Origin: Rhodobacteraceae bacterium F11138
GTDB lineage: Bacteria; Pseudomonadota; Alphaproteobacteria; Rhodobacterales; Rhodobacteraceae
Length of the DNA stretch: 64,000 nucleotides
NCBI GenBank assembly: GCA_016521575.1
Contig: JAEKDP010000003.1
Coordinates: forward strand, 1 to 64,000
Reading direction: 5' to 3'
The notes under the pieces are model-generated. The model had not been told where the DNA came from, searched no databases, and saw only the letters and a program-made list of their open reading frames with translations. The translations under genes and the position numbers were made by a program. Every line of letters starts with the position of its first letter. The first letter of the stretch is position 1. This document shows, piece after piece, positions 47,089 to 56,157 of this stretch.

Positions 47089-50000
47089 ATAGAACGTTCG
47101 TTGTTCGAGTTCATCTGGAAGTACTCCAAACGCGATCAGTTGGTTTTGCTGGTCGTGACCTCGCTTTTGTTTCCGCTGCTGTATCTGACGCTGGAACTGC
47201 CAAAACGCATCATCAACGACGCCATCGGTGCGCAGAGCACGACGATTCCCCTGGCCGGCCTGTCGGTGGATCAGGTCACGTTGCTGTGGCTGCTGTGCGG
47301 TGTCTTCTTGCTGGCGGTTCTGGCGCACGGGTTGCTCAAGATGCGGATCAACACCATGAAAGGTGTCTTGTCCGAACGTATGCTGCGGCGATTCCGATAC
47401 CGGTTGATCGCGCGCATCCTGCGCTTTCCGCAACCCTGTTTCGAACGGGTCAGCCAGGGTGAACTGGTGTCGATGGTGACGGCGGAATCCGAACCCATGG
47501 GTGGCCTGATGGGCGATGCGGTCAGCCAGCCGGTTCTGCAGGGCGGTCAGATGCTGACCATTCTGGCGTTCCTGTTTTTGCAAAGCGTCTGGTTTGGACT
47601 GGCCGCGGTGGCGTTGATCCCGTTGCAGGCTTGGCTGATCCCGCGCCTGCAACGCCAGATCAACCTGTTGAACAAGGAGCGCATACAGGAAGTTCGCGTG
47701 CTGGCCAGTGCGATCGGCGAAAACGCCGCCGGGGCCGCCACCCTGCGCGGCAACGGAGGCTGGCGGTATCGGCTGGCGGGAATCACCGCTCAGCTGGGGC
47801 TTTTGTTCGACATACGCTTTCGCATCTACCAGAAGAAATTCTTCATGAAGTTCCTCAACAACTTCATATCGCAACTGACGCCGTTCTTCTTCTTTTCGGT
47901 CGGTGGATACCTGGTGATACAGGGCGCGGTGACGCTGGGGGCGCTGGTGGCGGCGCTGGCGGCCTACAAGGACCTGTCCAGCCCGTGGAAGGAATTGCTG
48001 ACCTACTACAATCAAACCCAGGACATGGGGTTGCGCTGGGAGGTGATCACCGAGCGCTTCGCTCCGGACGGGTTGATGGACGCGGCGCTGTTCGAGGATC
48101 CGCCCGAGGAAATTCCGCATCTGAACGGCGACATCGTGCTGGATCACGTCACGGTGCGGGATCGGGACGGCAACGCGGTTCTGGAGGATCTGACCGGCAC
48201 CGTTCCCGCCGGATCGGTGGTCGGGATCGCGGCCCCCGGTTCCGAAGACCGCCGCGCCATTTCAGAGCTTCTGATGCGCGAGGTTCTGCCCTCGGCGGGG
48301 ACGATCACGGTGGCGGGGTACGATCTGGCCGGGCTGCACCAATCGGTGATTGCCGCCCGTATCGGCCATGCCACGTCACGCCCGGTGCTGTTTCAGGGAA
48401 CGTTCGGCGATAACGTGATGATGCCGGTTCGCACCCGGCCCCGCAGCTGTGCGCCTGACTCGGCGGCGATGCTTGAAGCGGTGCGCGCGGGCAACAGTCG
48501 GGATGCGCTGGATGCCGACTGGGCGACTCCCGAGTTGGCCGGGTTGAACGACGCCGCCGCCCTGCGCGCCTGGTGGTTGCAACTGGTCGAAGGCATGGGC
48601 AGCAGCGCGGCGCTGTTCGGGCGCGGGCTGGATCAGGTGTTCGATCCGGATGCGCATCCCGATCTGGCCCGCAGGTTGGTCGAATTGCGCCCGGTGGTAC
48701 AGCGGGCGGTCCGCGAGGCCGGTCTGAGACGGTATGTGTTCCTGTTCAAACGCGACCTGTACAATCCGGGGCTGCCAGTGGCCGAAAACCTGTTGATGGC
48801 GACACCGCGGGTGCCGATCACCCAGGCGCTGTTGTCCCAGCAGACCGATTTCATGAAGCGGCTCGAAGCCCTGAGCCTGGACCGTGACCTGATTGCGCTA
48901 AGCCGGGACGTGATCGACCTGTTGCGCCGGATTTTCGGGTTGGATGGCACAGACCATCCGCTGTTCCGACGTCTGGGCCTGGATTCCAAACTGTTTGAAA
49001 CCGCTGTCGATCTTGTGGATCGCACGCGCCGTACCGGGCTGGACCGGCTGAGCACGCAAGACGCCTGGATCCTGCTGCAGGTTCCGTTGCAGATCACCGC
49101 CGAACAGATCGGACCGGCCTTCCCCGAGGACATGAAAGCGCGGGTGGTCGAGCTGCGCCAAGCCCATCTGGAGGACTTGCGGCATTTGATGTCGGAACTG
49201 TTCGCCCCGCTGGACAAATCCGCGTTCGCACCGGGCCTGTCGGTGATCGAGAATGCGCTGTTTGGCAAGATTTCCGACTCCGCCGGCGGGCGGGCGGACG
49301 AATTGCGCAAACTGATTGCGGATGTGCTGATCGAAAATGGAATGCAAAAGCCGGTGGTGGATTTGTTCTTTGATCTGCCGATCGCGTTGAACGGGGCCAA
49401 TCTGCCGAACCTGTTCGCGGAATCCCTGGCGGTCAGCCGGGCCACGATCAAACGCCCGGACATCCTGATTCTGGAACAGACGCTGGCCAGCTACGATCAG
49501 GCCACGCGGGTGGCGCTGCATCGCAACCTGCGCGCCCTCTTGCCCGAAAGCACCTTGATCTATCTGAATGCTTCGTTTGAGAACCCGGATGTGTTCGACG
49601 CCTATTTCGAACTTCAGCGCGGCCGCATGACCAACGAGGATCCGCAGGACACCGGTGCGCCGGACACGGCGGCGGGGGCCGATCTGGCCCGCAAGATACG
49701 CGCGTTGGAACGAACCCGGATGTTTGCCGACCTCAACCGCAAACAACTGCGGCTGCTGGCCTTTGGTGCGCGCTGGTACGAGGCTGCTGCAGGCGAGGCG
49801 GTTTTCTTTCAGGGTGATCCGCCGACCGACGGGGCCTATGTGGTGCTGGAAGGCGAGGCCGAGCTGATCCTGTCCGGCGAGGGCAAGCAGGAGCAGCTGA
49901 TCGCGACGGTGCAGCCGGGTGCCCTGGTCGGGGAACTGGGTTTGATCCGCAATGAACCCCGCGCGCTGAGCATGTTCGCGGCCAGCGATCTGACCTGCCT

Positions 50001-50097
50001 GCGCATCGGTGCCGAGGAATTCCTGTCGGTGGTCGAGAACGATTCCGCCACGGCTTTCAAGCTGTTGCAGGTCGTGGCGGGCTATGTAAGGACCTGA
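47089..50097 (+). CDS. ABC-transporter-like protein with degenerate ATPase and C-terminal cyclic-nucleotide-binding domain
   Basis: Large protein of 998 residues from TTG 47101, or 1002 from ATA 47089 (coordinates use 47089; residue numbers here count from TTG 47101). Residues ~10-300 are an ABC-exporter-type membrane domain (six helices; LFPLLYLTLELPKRIINDAI). The ATP-binding region, starting near 340, is degenerate: the Walker A site reads GIAAPGSEDRRA (no GxGK[ST]), the Q-loop Gln is replaced (ATSRPVLFQGTF), no LSGGQ is seen (NLPNLFAESLAVSRATI), and Walker B/catalytic Glu are LILEQ at ~788-793. A ~315-residue insertion splits the nucleotide-binding half. Residues 869-998 are a cyclic-nucleotide-binding domain (PGALVGELGLIRNEPRALS). 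Homologues recalled start ME.SLF...; here ATA GAA CGT TCG TTG TTC occupies that place, without ATG/GTG. Substrate unknown. Confidence 0.82.
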   Translation: MERSLFEFIWKYSKRDQLVLLVVTSLLFPLLYLTLELPKRIINDAIGAQSTTIPLAGLSVDQVTLLWLLCGVFLLAVLAHGLLKMRINTMKGVLSERMLRRFRYRLIARILRFPQPCFERVSQGELVSMVTAESEPMGGLMGDAVSQPVLQGGQMLTILAFLFLQSVWFGLAAVALIPLQAWLIPRLQRQINLLNKERIQEVRVLASAIGENAAGAATLRGNGGWRYRLAGITAQLGLLFDIRFRIYQKKFFMKFLNNFISQLTPFFFFSVGGYLVIQGAVTLGALVAALAAYKDLSSPWKELLTYYNQTQDMGLRWEVITERFAPDGLMDAALFEDPPEEIPHLNGDIVLDHVTVRDRDGNAVLEDLTGTVPAGSVVGIAAPGSEDRRAISELLMREVLPSAGTITVAGYDLAGLHQSVIAARIGHATSRPVLFQGTFGDNVMMPVRTRPRSCAPDSAAMLEAVRAGNSRDALDADWATPELAGLNDAAALRAWWLQLVEGMGSSAALFGRGLDQVFDPDAHPDLARRLVELRPVVQRAVREAGLRRYVFLFKRDLYNPGLPVAENLLMATPRVPITQALLSQQTDFMKRLEALSLDRDLIALSRDVIDLLRRIFGLDGTDHPLFRRLGLDSKLFETAVDLVDRTRRTGLDRLSTQDAWILLQVPLQITAEQIGPAFPEDMKARVVELRQAHLEDLRHLMSELFAPLDKSAFAPGLSVIENALFGKISDSAGGRADELRKLIADVLIENGMQKPVVDLFFDLPIALNGANLPNLFAESLAVSRATIKRPDILILEQTLASYDQATRVALHRNLRALLPESTLIYLNASFENPDVFDAYFELQRGRMTNEDPQDTGAPDTAAGADLARKIRALERTRMFADLNRKQLRLLAFGARWYEAAAGEAVFFQGDPPTDGAYVVLEGEAELILSGEGKQEQLIATVQPGALVGELGLIRNEPRALSMFAASDLTCLRIGAEEFLSVVENDSATAFKLLQVVAGYVRT

Positions 50098-50143
50098 AAC
50101 CGGATTGCCCGGCCCTGACCCTGCCCGACCCTGACACGACCTG

Positions 50144-51376
50144 TCATTCCCGCGATGGGGGTGCCCCGCCCTGAAATGTATTCGCCTCCACATAGTCGCA
50201 TGGCGTTTCCTGCATTTCCAGGTGCAGACCCGAGCCGGTCCAGGGGTGCGCGCGGGCCAGGTCTTCGTTCACTTCAATTCCCAGGCCCGGGGTGTCGGGT
50301 GGGATGACAAAGCCTGCTTCGACCCGAATGGACGATGTGATCAGAGCGTCATGGAAAGGCGTTTCGATGGTCTCGGCCATCAGGATGTTGGGGATGCTGG
50401 CCGCCAGCTGGATGTTGGCGGCCCATTCGATGGGTCCGGCATAAAGATGTGGTGCGACCTGGGCATTGTGCGCTTCGGCCAGTGCCGCCACCTTCTTGGT
50501 TTCCCAAATGCCGCCAGACCGTCCCAAGGCCGGTTGCAGGATGCTGGCCGCGCCGGATTGCAGCACCGCACCGAACTCGGCCTTGGTGGTCAGCCGCTCG
50601 CCCGTGGCCACGGGGATACGCACCGCGCGGGCGACGCGGGCCATTTCCGCGGGGTTGTCAGGTGGGATCGGTTCTTCAAACCATAGCGGTGCATAGGGTT
50701 CCAGCGCCTGGCCCAGCCGGATCGCGCCGGCGGTGGTGAATTGTCCGTGGGTACCGAACAGCAGATCGGCCCTGTCGCCCACCGCTTCGCGAATGGCGCG
50801 GCAAAAGGCGACCGACCGCGAGATGTCGGACATTGCAGGCATATGCCCGCCGCGCAGGGTATAGGGCCCGGCGGGATCGAATTTGACCGCGGTATAGCCC
50901 CGGGCAACAAGGTCGGCGGCGGATTGCGCGGCCATGTCGGGACTGTTCCAGAATGTGGTAAGGTCGTGACCGGGCAGCGGGTAAAGATAGCTATAGGCCC
51001 GGATGCGGTCATTCATGCGCCCGCCGATCAGTGCATGCACCGGACGGTCGCGGTCCTTGCCCAATATGTCCCAGCACGCGATCTCCAGCCCCGAGAACGC
51101 GCCCATCACGGTCAGATCGGGACGTTGGGTAAAGCCCGCAGAATAGGCGCGGCGGAACATCAGTTCTGTGTTTTCGGGGTTTTCCCCTGCCATGTGGCGA
51201 TCGAACACGTCAGAAATCACGGCCCGCATTGCGTCGGGTCCGACGGAGGACGCATAGCATTCGCCCCAGCCGATGATGCCTGTATCCGTGGTCAGTTTCA
51301 CCAGTATCCAATAGCGCCCGCCCCAGCCCGGTGCCGGGGGGGCGGTCACGATGATGTCAAGATCGGTCAATCGCAT
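50144..51376 (-). CDS. Enolase-superfamily (mandelate racemase/muconate lactonizing) protein
   Basis: A 410-residue member of the mandelate racemase/muconate lactonizing family, close to acid-sugar dehydratases. N-terminal cap domain (MRLTDLDIIVTAPPAP); barrel with FEEP, ATGERL and APHLYAGPIEWAANIQ motifs. The usual metal-ligand position after the barrel strand reads FGTHGQF, where many dehydratases have an Asp, so a variant active site or a shifted ligand is possible. It lies 61 bases after the alcohol dehydrogenase on the same strand. The substrate (an aldonic acid?) is a guess. Confidence 0.83.
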   Translation of the reverse strand: MRLTDLDIIVTAPPAPGWGGRYWILVKLTTDTGIIGWGECYASSVGPDAMRAVISDVFDRHMAGENPENTELMFRRAYSAGFTQRPDLTVMGAFSGLEIACWDILGKDRDRPVHALIGGRMNDRIRAYSYLYPLPGHDLTTFWNSPDMAAQSAADLVARGYTAVKFDPAGPYTLRGGHMPAMSDISRSVAFCRAIREAVGDRADLLFGTHGQFTTAGAIRLGQALEPYAPLWFEEPIPPDNPAEMARVARAVRIPVATGERLTTKAEFGAVLQSGAASILQPALGRSGGIWETKKVAALAEAHNAQVAPHLYAGPIEWAANIQLAASIPNILMAETIETPFHDALITSSIRVEAGFVIPPDTPGLGIEVNEDLARAHPWTGSGLHLEMQETPCDYVEANTFQGGAPPSRE

Positions 51377-51437
51377 GTGCTGCTCCTGCCCTGGGTGGAT
51401 GAACTTTGGATGAGTGGCTGCCCGATCGGTCCGGTGG

Positions 51438-52523
51438 TCAGAACACGATCACGTTGCGCTTGGCGCTGCCGGATTTGGTATCGGCGATCGCTTCGTTGAT
51501 CTGGTCCAGACGCCAGCGTCCCGAAATCAGTTCGTCCAGCTTCAGGCGCCCCTGTTCGTACAGATCCACCATCCATGGAATGTCGCGCTGAATCACCGTG
51601 TCACCCATCTTGGAGCCGATCATACCCTGACCCTGATAGGACATGCCCATGGGACTGTAGGTCGCCATGCCATCGGCATGCGGCATGCCGATCATCACCA
51701 CCTTGCCGCCCCGGCCCAGGTAGTTGGGGGCCTCATCATAGGCGGGGATCGCACCGACCGTGACCATCACCGCATCCGCGCCGCGCCCCCCAAGCGCCTG
51801 TTGCGCGGCCCGCCAGGGTTTGGAAACCGTCGCCAGCACCCCGTGCGTGGCTCCAAAGCTCTTGGCGATCTCCAGCTTCTCTTCGGTCATGTCCACGGCA
51901 ATGATGCGCCGCGCCCCGGCAATGCGTGCGCCCTGTATGGCGTTCAACCCGACCCCGCCCGCGCCGATCACCACCACATCCTGACCGGCACGCAGGCCGG
52001 CGGCGTTGACGGCCGCGCCGACGCCGGTGATGACGCCGCAGGACAGCAGGCAGGCGGCCTCGCGCGACATCGCGGCGGGGATGCGCACGATCTGGCTGTG
52101 ATGCACCACGACCTTTTCCGCAAAAGCGCCACAGGCCATGGCCTGCATCAGGGGGCCGCCATCATCGGTGCGGATAGGGCCCGCCACGTTGTCGACGGGG
52201 GTGTCGCAAATCGTCGGCTTGCCACCCGCGCAGTTGGGGCAGGTGCCACAGGCCCGGATCAGCGTGACGATGACCGTGTCGCCGATCTGGAAATCCGCCG
52301 CGGCGTCGCCCAGTGCGGTGATCGTGCCGGCGGCCTCGTGGCCATAGACAGCCGGCAGATGCCCGCCCCAGGCACCATCGGCAAAGGAAATGTCCGAATG
52401 GCAGATCGCCACCGCGTCCAGCGTGACTTCGACCTGGCCGGTGCCGGGCGCGTCCAGCTGGATGTCCTCGATCACCAGCGGTGCGCCGAATTCGCGGCAG
52501 ACGGCGGCTTTGATGGTTTGCAT
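51438..52523 (-). CDS. Zinc-type alcohol dehydrogenase
   Basis: NAD(P)-dependent medium-chain dehydrogenase of 361 residues from the ATG at 52523. Catalytic zinc site CHSD and GHEAAG, structural-zinc cysteine cluster CGTCPNCAGGKPTIC, and the Rossmann fold VIGAGGVGLNAIQGARIAG. The frame is open much further upstream into pcaB, but that is not translated here. It precedes the enolase-superfamily gene and follows pcaB by 134 bases. Alcohol substrate unknown. Confidence 0.92.
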   Translation of the reverse strand: MQTIKAAVCREFGAPLVIEDIQLDAPGTGQVEVTLDAVAICHSDISFADGAWGGHLPAVYGHEAAGTITALGDAAADFQIGDTVIVTLIRACGTCPNCAGGKPTICDTPVDNVAGPIRTDDGGPLMQAMACGAFAEKVVVHHSQIVRIPAAMSREAACLLSCGVITGVGAAVNAAGLRAGQDVVVIGAGGVGLNAIQGARIAGARRIIAVDMTEEKLEIAKSFGATHGVLATVSKPWRAAQQALGGRGADAVMVTVGAIPAYDEAPNYLGRGGKVVMIGMPHADGMATYSPMGMSYQGQGMIGSKMGDTVIQRDIPWMVDLYEQGRLKLDELISGRWRLDQINEAIADTKSGSAKRNVIVF

Positions 52524-52657
52524 GCGGATGTCTCCCCTGGGGTTTACAGCAGCGTGGACCGGGGGATTCCGCGCTGCAAGGCTGAAAACGGCGGATCCTG
52601 TCGCGTTCAGACCATTGACCGCCGCTGCCCGGCAGACAGGACAGCGGCGTACCGGGA

Positions 52658-54001
52658 TCAGGAACGGGGCGGCAGATCCCGTGCGACCCGATGCGCGAAA
52701 TCGCGCGCCTGTGCCGGGGCCTGCCCCATCTGCCGGGCCGGGTCGAACAGGGCGGCGATGTCGAGATCCGGATAGGCCTGTGCCGCCAGTTCGGCCAGCG
52801 GTATCCCGCCGTCCAGCGCCTGTCGGCACAGCGTCTTGACCGCCGCCTGTGCCTTTGGCCGGGGCATCTGTGTCGCAAGGACGAAACTGAGCGCCTCGGC
52901 GTGGATCAGCCCCAGCCCCTGCGTCAGACCATGGCTCATCGGTTCGGCCTGCGGCGTGATATCGGCGCAAAGCGACATGGCGGTCCGGCTGGCTGCGGCG
53001 GCCCCCAGTACGATCTGGGGCAGGCACAGCCATTCGGTGAACCAGGCCGCGCCGTCGCGCTGATTGCGCGGCATCCCGGCGCCCTGCAATGTCGCCAACT
53101 GACCGGTGGTCTGACGGGCCAGCGCCACCAGAACCGAGGGTGCGACGGGGTTCTGTTTCTGCGGCATGGTTGACGATCCGCCAGCCCCGGTCAGGGTGAT
53201 CTCGGCGATACCCGACTGCATCATCTGGCTGGTGTCCTCGCCCAGCTTTCCCAGCGCCAGCGTCAGCCGGGTCAGCCAGTCGGCAATGCGCAGCAGCGGC
53301 GTGCGGTCCGTATGCCAGCCATGGCCGGGATCGTGCAGGTTCAGTGCCAGCGCCAGTTCGCTTCGCAGTCGCGCCGGTTGCGGACCCAGTTCGGATGCGG
53401 TTCCGGCGGCACCTGACAACGACACCAACAGACAAGAGTCGCGCAGCCCGGGCAGTTCGGCCAGCAGGTTCAACAGCGGCATGCCCCATGCGGCGGCCAA
53501 TGCGCCGAAACTGGTCGGGGTGGCGTGCTGACCATAGGTGCGGGCGGCCATTGGCCGTTCGGCATGGGTTTCGGCCAGACCCGCCAGCGTGGCCAGAGTG
53601 TCCTGCAGGTCGGTCTCGATCAGGGTCAGGGCCTGCCGCAGGCGCAACATCAGCGCGGTGTCGATGATGTCCTGCGAGGTCGCGCCCCAATGCACGAATT
53701 GCGCATGTTCCGGGGCCTGCATCGCGTCCCGCAGGGCGGTGACCAGCGCGGGCACGCTGACACCGTTGGCCCCCGTGGCCGGGGCCAGCCCGGCACCGTC
53801 GATCTGGACCTCATGCGCGGCGCGGGCAATGGCGGCGGCACTGTCGGGAGGGATCAGCCCGCTTGCGCCCTGAACACGGGCCAGCGCGCCCTCGACCAGC
53901 AGCATGGCGCGGATTTCGGCGCTGTCGGTGAACAGACGCCCTACGTCGCCAGTGGGAAAGAGCCGCGCATAGAGCGCGCTTTCAAACATCGATGCCGCCA
54001 T
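52658..54001 (-). CDS. pcaB: 3-carboxy-cis,cis-muconate cycloisomerase
   Basis: Fumarase/aspartase-superfamily enzyme that lactonises 3-carboxymuconate in the protocatechuate branch of the beta-ketoadipate pathway. Length 447 residues; signature GSSTMPQKQNP and the VHWGATSQDIIDTA motif are clear. It follows pcaD by 21 bases on the same strand; pcaGHC, which normally sit between or next to these genes, are not in this window. The adenylosuccinate-lyase-like alternative is less likely given the pcaD partner. Confidence 0.88.
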   Translation of the reverse strand: MAASMFESALYARLFPTGDVGRLFTDSAEIRAMLLVEGALARVQGASGLIPPDSAAAIARAAHEVQIDGAGLAPATGANGVSVPALVTALRDAMQAPEHAQFVHWGATSQDIIDTALMLRLRQALTLIETDLQDTLATLAGLAETHAERPMAARTYGQHATPTSFGALAAAWGMPLLNLLAELPGLRDSCLLVSLSGAAGTASELGPQPARLRSELALALNLHDPGHGWHTDRTPLLRIADWLTRLTLALGKLGEDTSQMMQSGIAEITLTGAGGSSTMPQKQNPVAPSVLVALARQTTGQLATLQGAGMPRNQRDGAAWFTEWLCLPQIVLGAAAASRTAMSLCADITPQAEPMSHGLTQGLGLIHAEALSFVLATQMPRPKAQAAVKTLCRQALDGGIPLAELAAQAYPDLDIAALFDPARQMGQAPAQARDFAHRVARDLPPRS

Positions 54002-54022
54002 CAGTTGGACCTTATCCTGGGG

Positions 54023-54811
54023 TCAGACATGGCCGGTCCCGGTCAGAAAATCACTCAGGACGCGGGCGTATTCGACCGGATTTTCAACACAGGGCAGGTG
54101 GCCCGCACCGCGTATCAGGTAGAATTGCGCACCCGGGATCAGATTGACGGTCTCGCGCACCAGATCGGGCGGCGTGGCGCCATCCCGGTCGCCCGCGATA
54201 CCCAAAGCCGGCAGCCGCAGGCCGCTGGTCGGGGTCATGAAATCGGTTCCGGCAATCGCGGCGCTGCATCCGGTGTAGCCCTGCAACGGCTGACGTGTCA
54301 GCATGTTGCGCCACAATGCCAGGTCGGGCGTGGCGCGAAACGTCTTGCTGAACCAGCGTTCCATCACCGCGTCGGCCATGCTGTCCAAGCCGTTCGCGTT
54401 TATCGCGTCGATCCGGTCCTGCCACATTCCGATGGTGCCGATCTTGGCCGCTGTGTTGGACAGCACGACGGCGCGCACCAGATCCAGTCGCTTTACAGCC
54501 AGACCCTGCGCGATCATGCCGCCGATCGACAGCCCGACGAACATGCAGTCGCGCAGCTGCAAGTGATCCAGAAGACGTTCCGCATCGCGCACCAGAGCGC
54601 CCATTGAATACGGCGCGGGCGGGGTCGAAGACAGCCCGTGCCCGCGTTTGTCATAGCGGATGATCTTCAGCCCCGGCGGCAGCAGCGGCAGGATCGGATC
54701 CCACAGGCGCAGGTCGGTGCCCAGCGAGTTGGCAAAGACCACAGGGGCCCCGTCCGGGTCGCCGTCGATACGGTAATGCAACTGGACCTCGTCCAGATCG
54801 GCCATGTGCAT
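54023..54811 (-). CDS. pcaD: 3-oxoadipate enol-lactonase
   Basis: Alpha/beta-hydrolase that opens 3-oxoadipate enol-lactone. It has 262 residues, with the nucleophile elbow GLSIGGMIAQGLAV and a C-terminal GAGHLPCVENP His region. The ATG at 54811 has AAGGAAAGGA about 6 bases upstream; an internal Met two codons later is an alternative. It lies 33 bases after the PLP-dependent gene and 21 before pcaB, all on one strand. Confidence 0.88.
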   Translation of the reverse strand: MHMADLDEVQLHYRIDGDPDGAPVVFANSLGTDLRLWDPILPLLPPGLKIIRYDKRGHGLSSTPPAPYSMGALVRDAERLLDHLQLRDCMFVGLSIGGMIAQGLAVKRLDLVRAVVLSNTAAKIGTIGMWQDRIDAINANGLDSMADAVMERWFSKTFRATPDLALWRNMLTRQPLQGYTGCSAAIAGTDFMTPTSGLRLPALGIAGDRDGATPPDLVRETVNLIPGAQFYLIRGAGHLPCVENPVEYARVLSDFLTGTGHV

Positions 54812-54844
54812 GTGGCGTCCTTTCCTTGTCGCGCGGACCTTATA

Positions 54845-55822
54845 TCAGGCCGGAAATCTTGCCAACGCGTCGCAGAATATCTGTGCATCGACATTGCCGC
54901 CGGTGGCGACGGCAATCACCGTGTCCCCTTCGATTGCGTCGGGATGAAACAGGGCCGCGGCCAGCGCCACCGCGCCGCCGGGTTCCAGCACGATCTTGAG
55001 GCGGGCAAAAGCCAGCGCCATGGCGTGCTGCGCCTGTTCTTCGCTCACCACCAGCCCGGGGCCGCAGAGGCGCTTCATGATCGGGAAAGTGATCTGCCCC
55101 GGTTGGGGCGTGACGATGGCATCGCACAGCGAATCCGAAGTGCGGGTGTTGCGCTCTATCCCGCCCGAGCGCAATGACCGCGCCACGTCGTCGAACTCCT
55201 GCGGTTCAACCGTGCGGGCGCGCAGCCCGGGCGCGTGGCCTTCCAACGCCAGCGCGATCCCCGAGGTCAGCCCGCCGCCGCCGCAACAGACCAGCACGTC
55301 CGCCGCGTCAACCCCGGCGTCGGCGGCCTGCCGGGCGATCTCCAGCCCGACGGTGCCCTGGCCTGCGATGACTTGCGGTTCGTCAAACGGCTTGATCAGT
55401 GTCAGACCGCGTTCGGCCGCCAGCCGGTCCCCGATCGCGTCGCGATCTTCCCGGGCGCGGTCATACAGCACGACCTCGGCCCCCAGCGCACGGGTGTTGT
55501 CGATCTTCATCCGGGGCGCGTCCGCTGGCATGATGATCACCGCCGGGGCACCATGACGTTTTGCGGCCAGGGCGACACCCTGGGCATGGTTGCCGCTGGA
55601 AAACGCGATCACGCCGCGTGCGCGCGTGGCGTCGTCCAACGCCGACAGGGCGGACCAGCCGCCGCGAAACTTGAAACTGCCGGTGTGTTGCAGGCATTCC
55701 GGTTTCACCAGAACGCGCCGCCCGGCGATGTCATCCAGAAAGGGCGACGCCAACAGAGGCGTGCGGCGTGCATGCCCGTCCAGCCGCGTGGCGGCGGCCT
55801 CGATCATTTGCAGGTTGCTCAT
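54845..55822 (-). CDS. PLP-dependent threonine/serine dehydratase-like protein
   Basis: Fold-type II PLP enzyme, 325 residues. The PLP lysine lies in TGSFKFRGG and the phosphate-cradle motif is CCGGGGLTSGIA. It would deaminate threonine or serine to 2-oxo acids, or act as a racemase (hydroxyaspartate or serine). Without the ACT domain of biosynthetic IlvA, it is the short catabolic form. First of a likely PLP enzyme-pcaD-pcaB operon, although no obvious link to aromatic catabolism exists. Confidence 0.85.
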   Translation of the reverse strand: MSNLQMIEAAATRLDGHARRTPLLASPFLDDIAGRRVLVKPECLQHTGSFKFRGGWSALSALDDATRARGVIAFSSGNHAQGVALAAKRHGAPAVIIMPADAPRMKIDNTRALGAEVVLYDRAREDRDAIGDRLAAERGLTLIKPFDEPQVIAGQGTVGLEIARQAADAGVDAADVLVCCGGGGLTSGIALALEGHAPGLRARTVEPQEFDDVARSLRSGGIERNTRTSDSLCDAIVTPQPGQITFPIMKRLCGPGLVVSEEQAQHAMALAFARLKIVLEPGGAVALAAALFHPDAIEGDTVIAVATGGNVDAQIFCDALARFPA

Positions 55823-56157
55823 GCGGGGTCCTTGCGCAGGTTGTGGATCAGGGTCGGGCCGACCGGTTCAGACAGCCGCGCATTCCGGAAAAGGACCGCC
55901 AGATCGCGTGCCGTATCTGCACGGTGGGGCAATCGGTATGGAAAACTCGGACTTTGGTGCAGACTGACACAAGCGCACGGGGGTTGAAAGAACAACCGAC
56001 CCGACGCGGGGCCAGGACCACGCGCCAAGGCGTTGTCGCGCCGCCGGGCGCGGCGAAAGGACAGCGGGTTTACATCAAAGCCGCATCGTCTAGGGTGCCC
56101 GCCCACGATTCCCTTTTGACACACAGGCGGGACACAAGCCCCGCAGATTGGACATTC
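55823..56157. other. Divergent intergenic region, dehydratase / FKBP
   Basis: 335 bases with no credible gene. It includes a weak promoter candidate for the rightward FKBP gene (56069-56096). A TTGACA at 56116-56121 has no suitable -10 and would start too close to the gene. No repeats or operators stand out. Confidence 0.4.
56069..56096 (+). promoter_or_regulatory. Weak candidate promoter for the FKBP gene
   Basis: TTTACA (56069-56074) and TAGGGT (56091-56096) with a 16-base spacer, about 55 bases before the FKBP start. The -10 departs from consensus. Confidence 0.3.
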
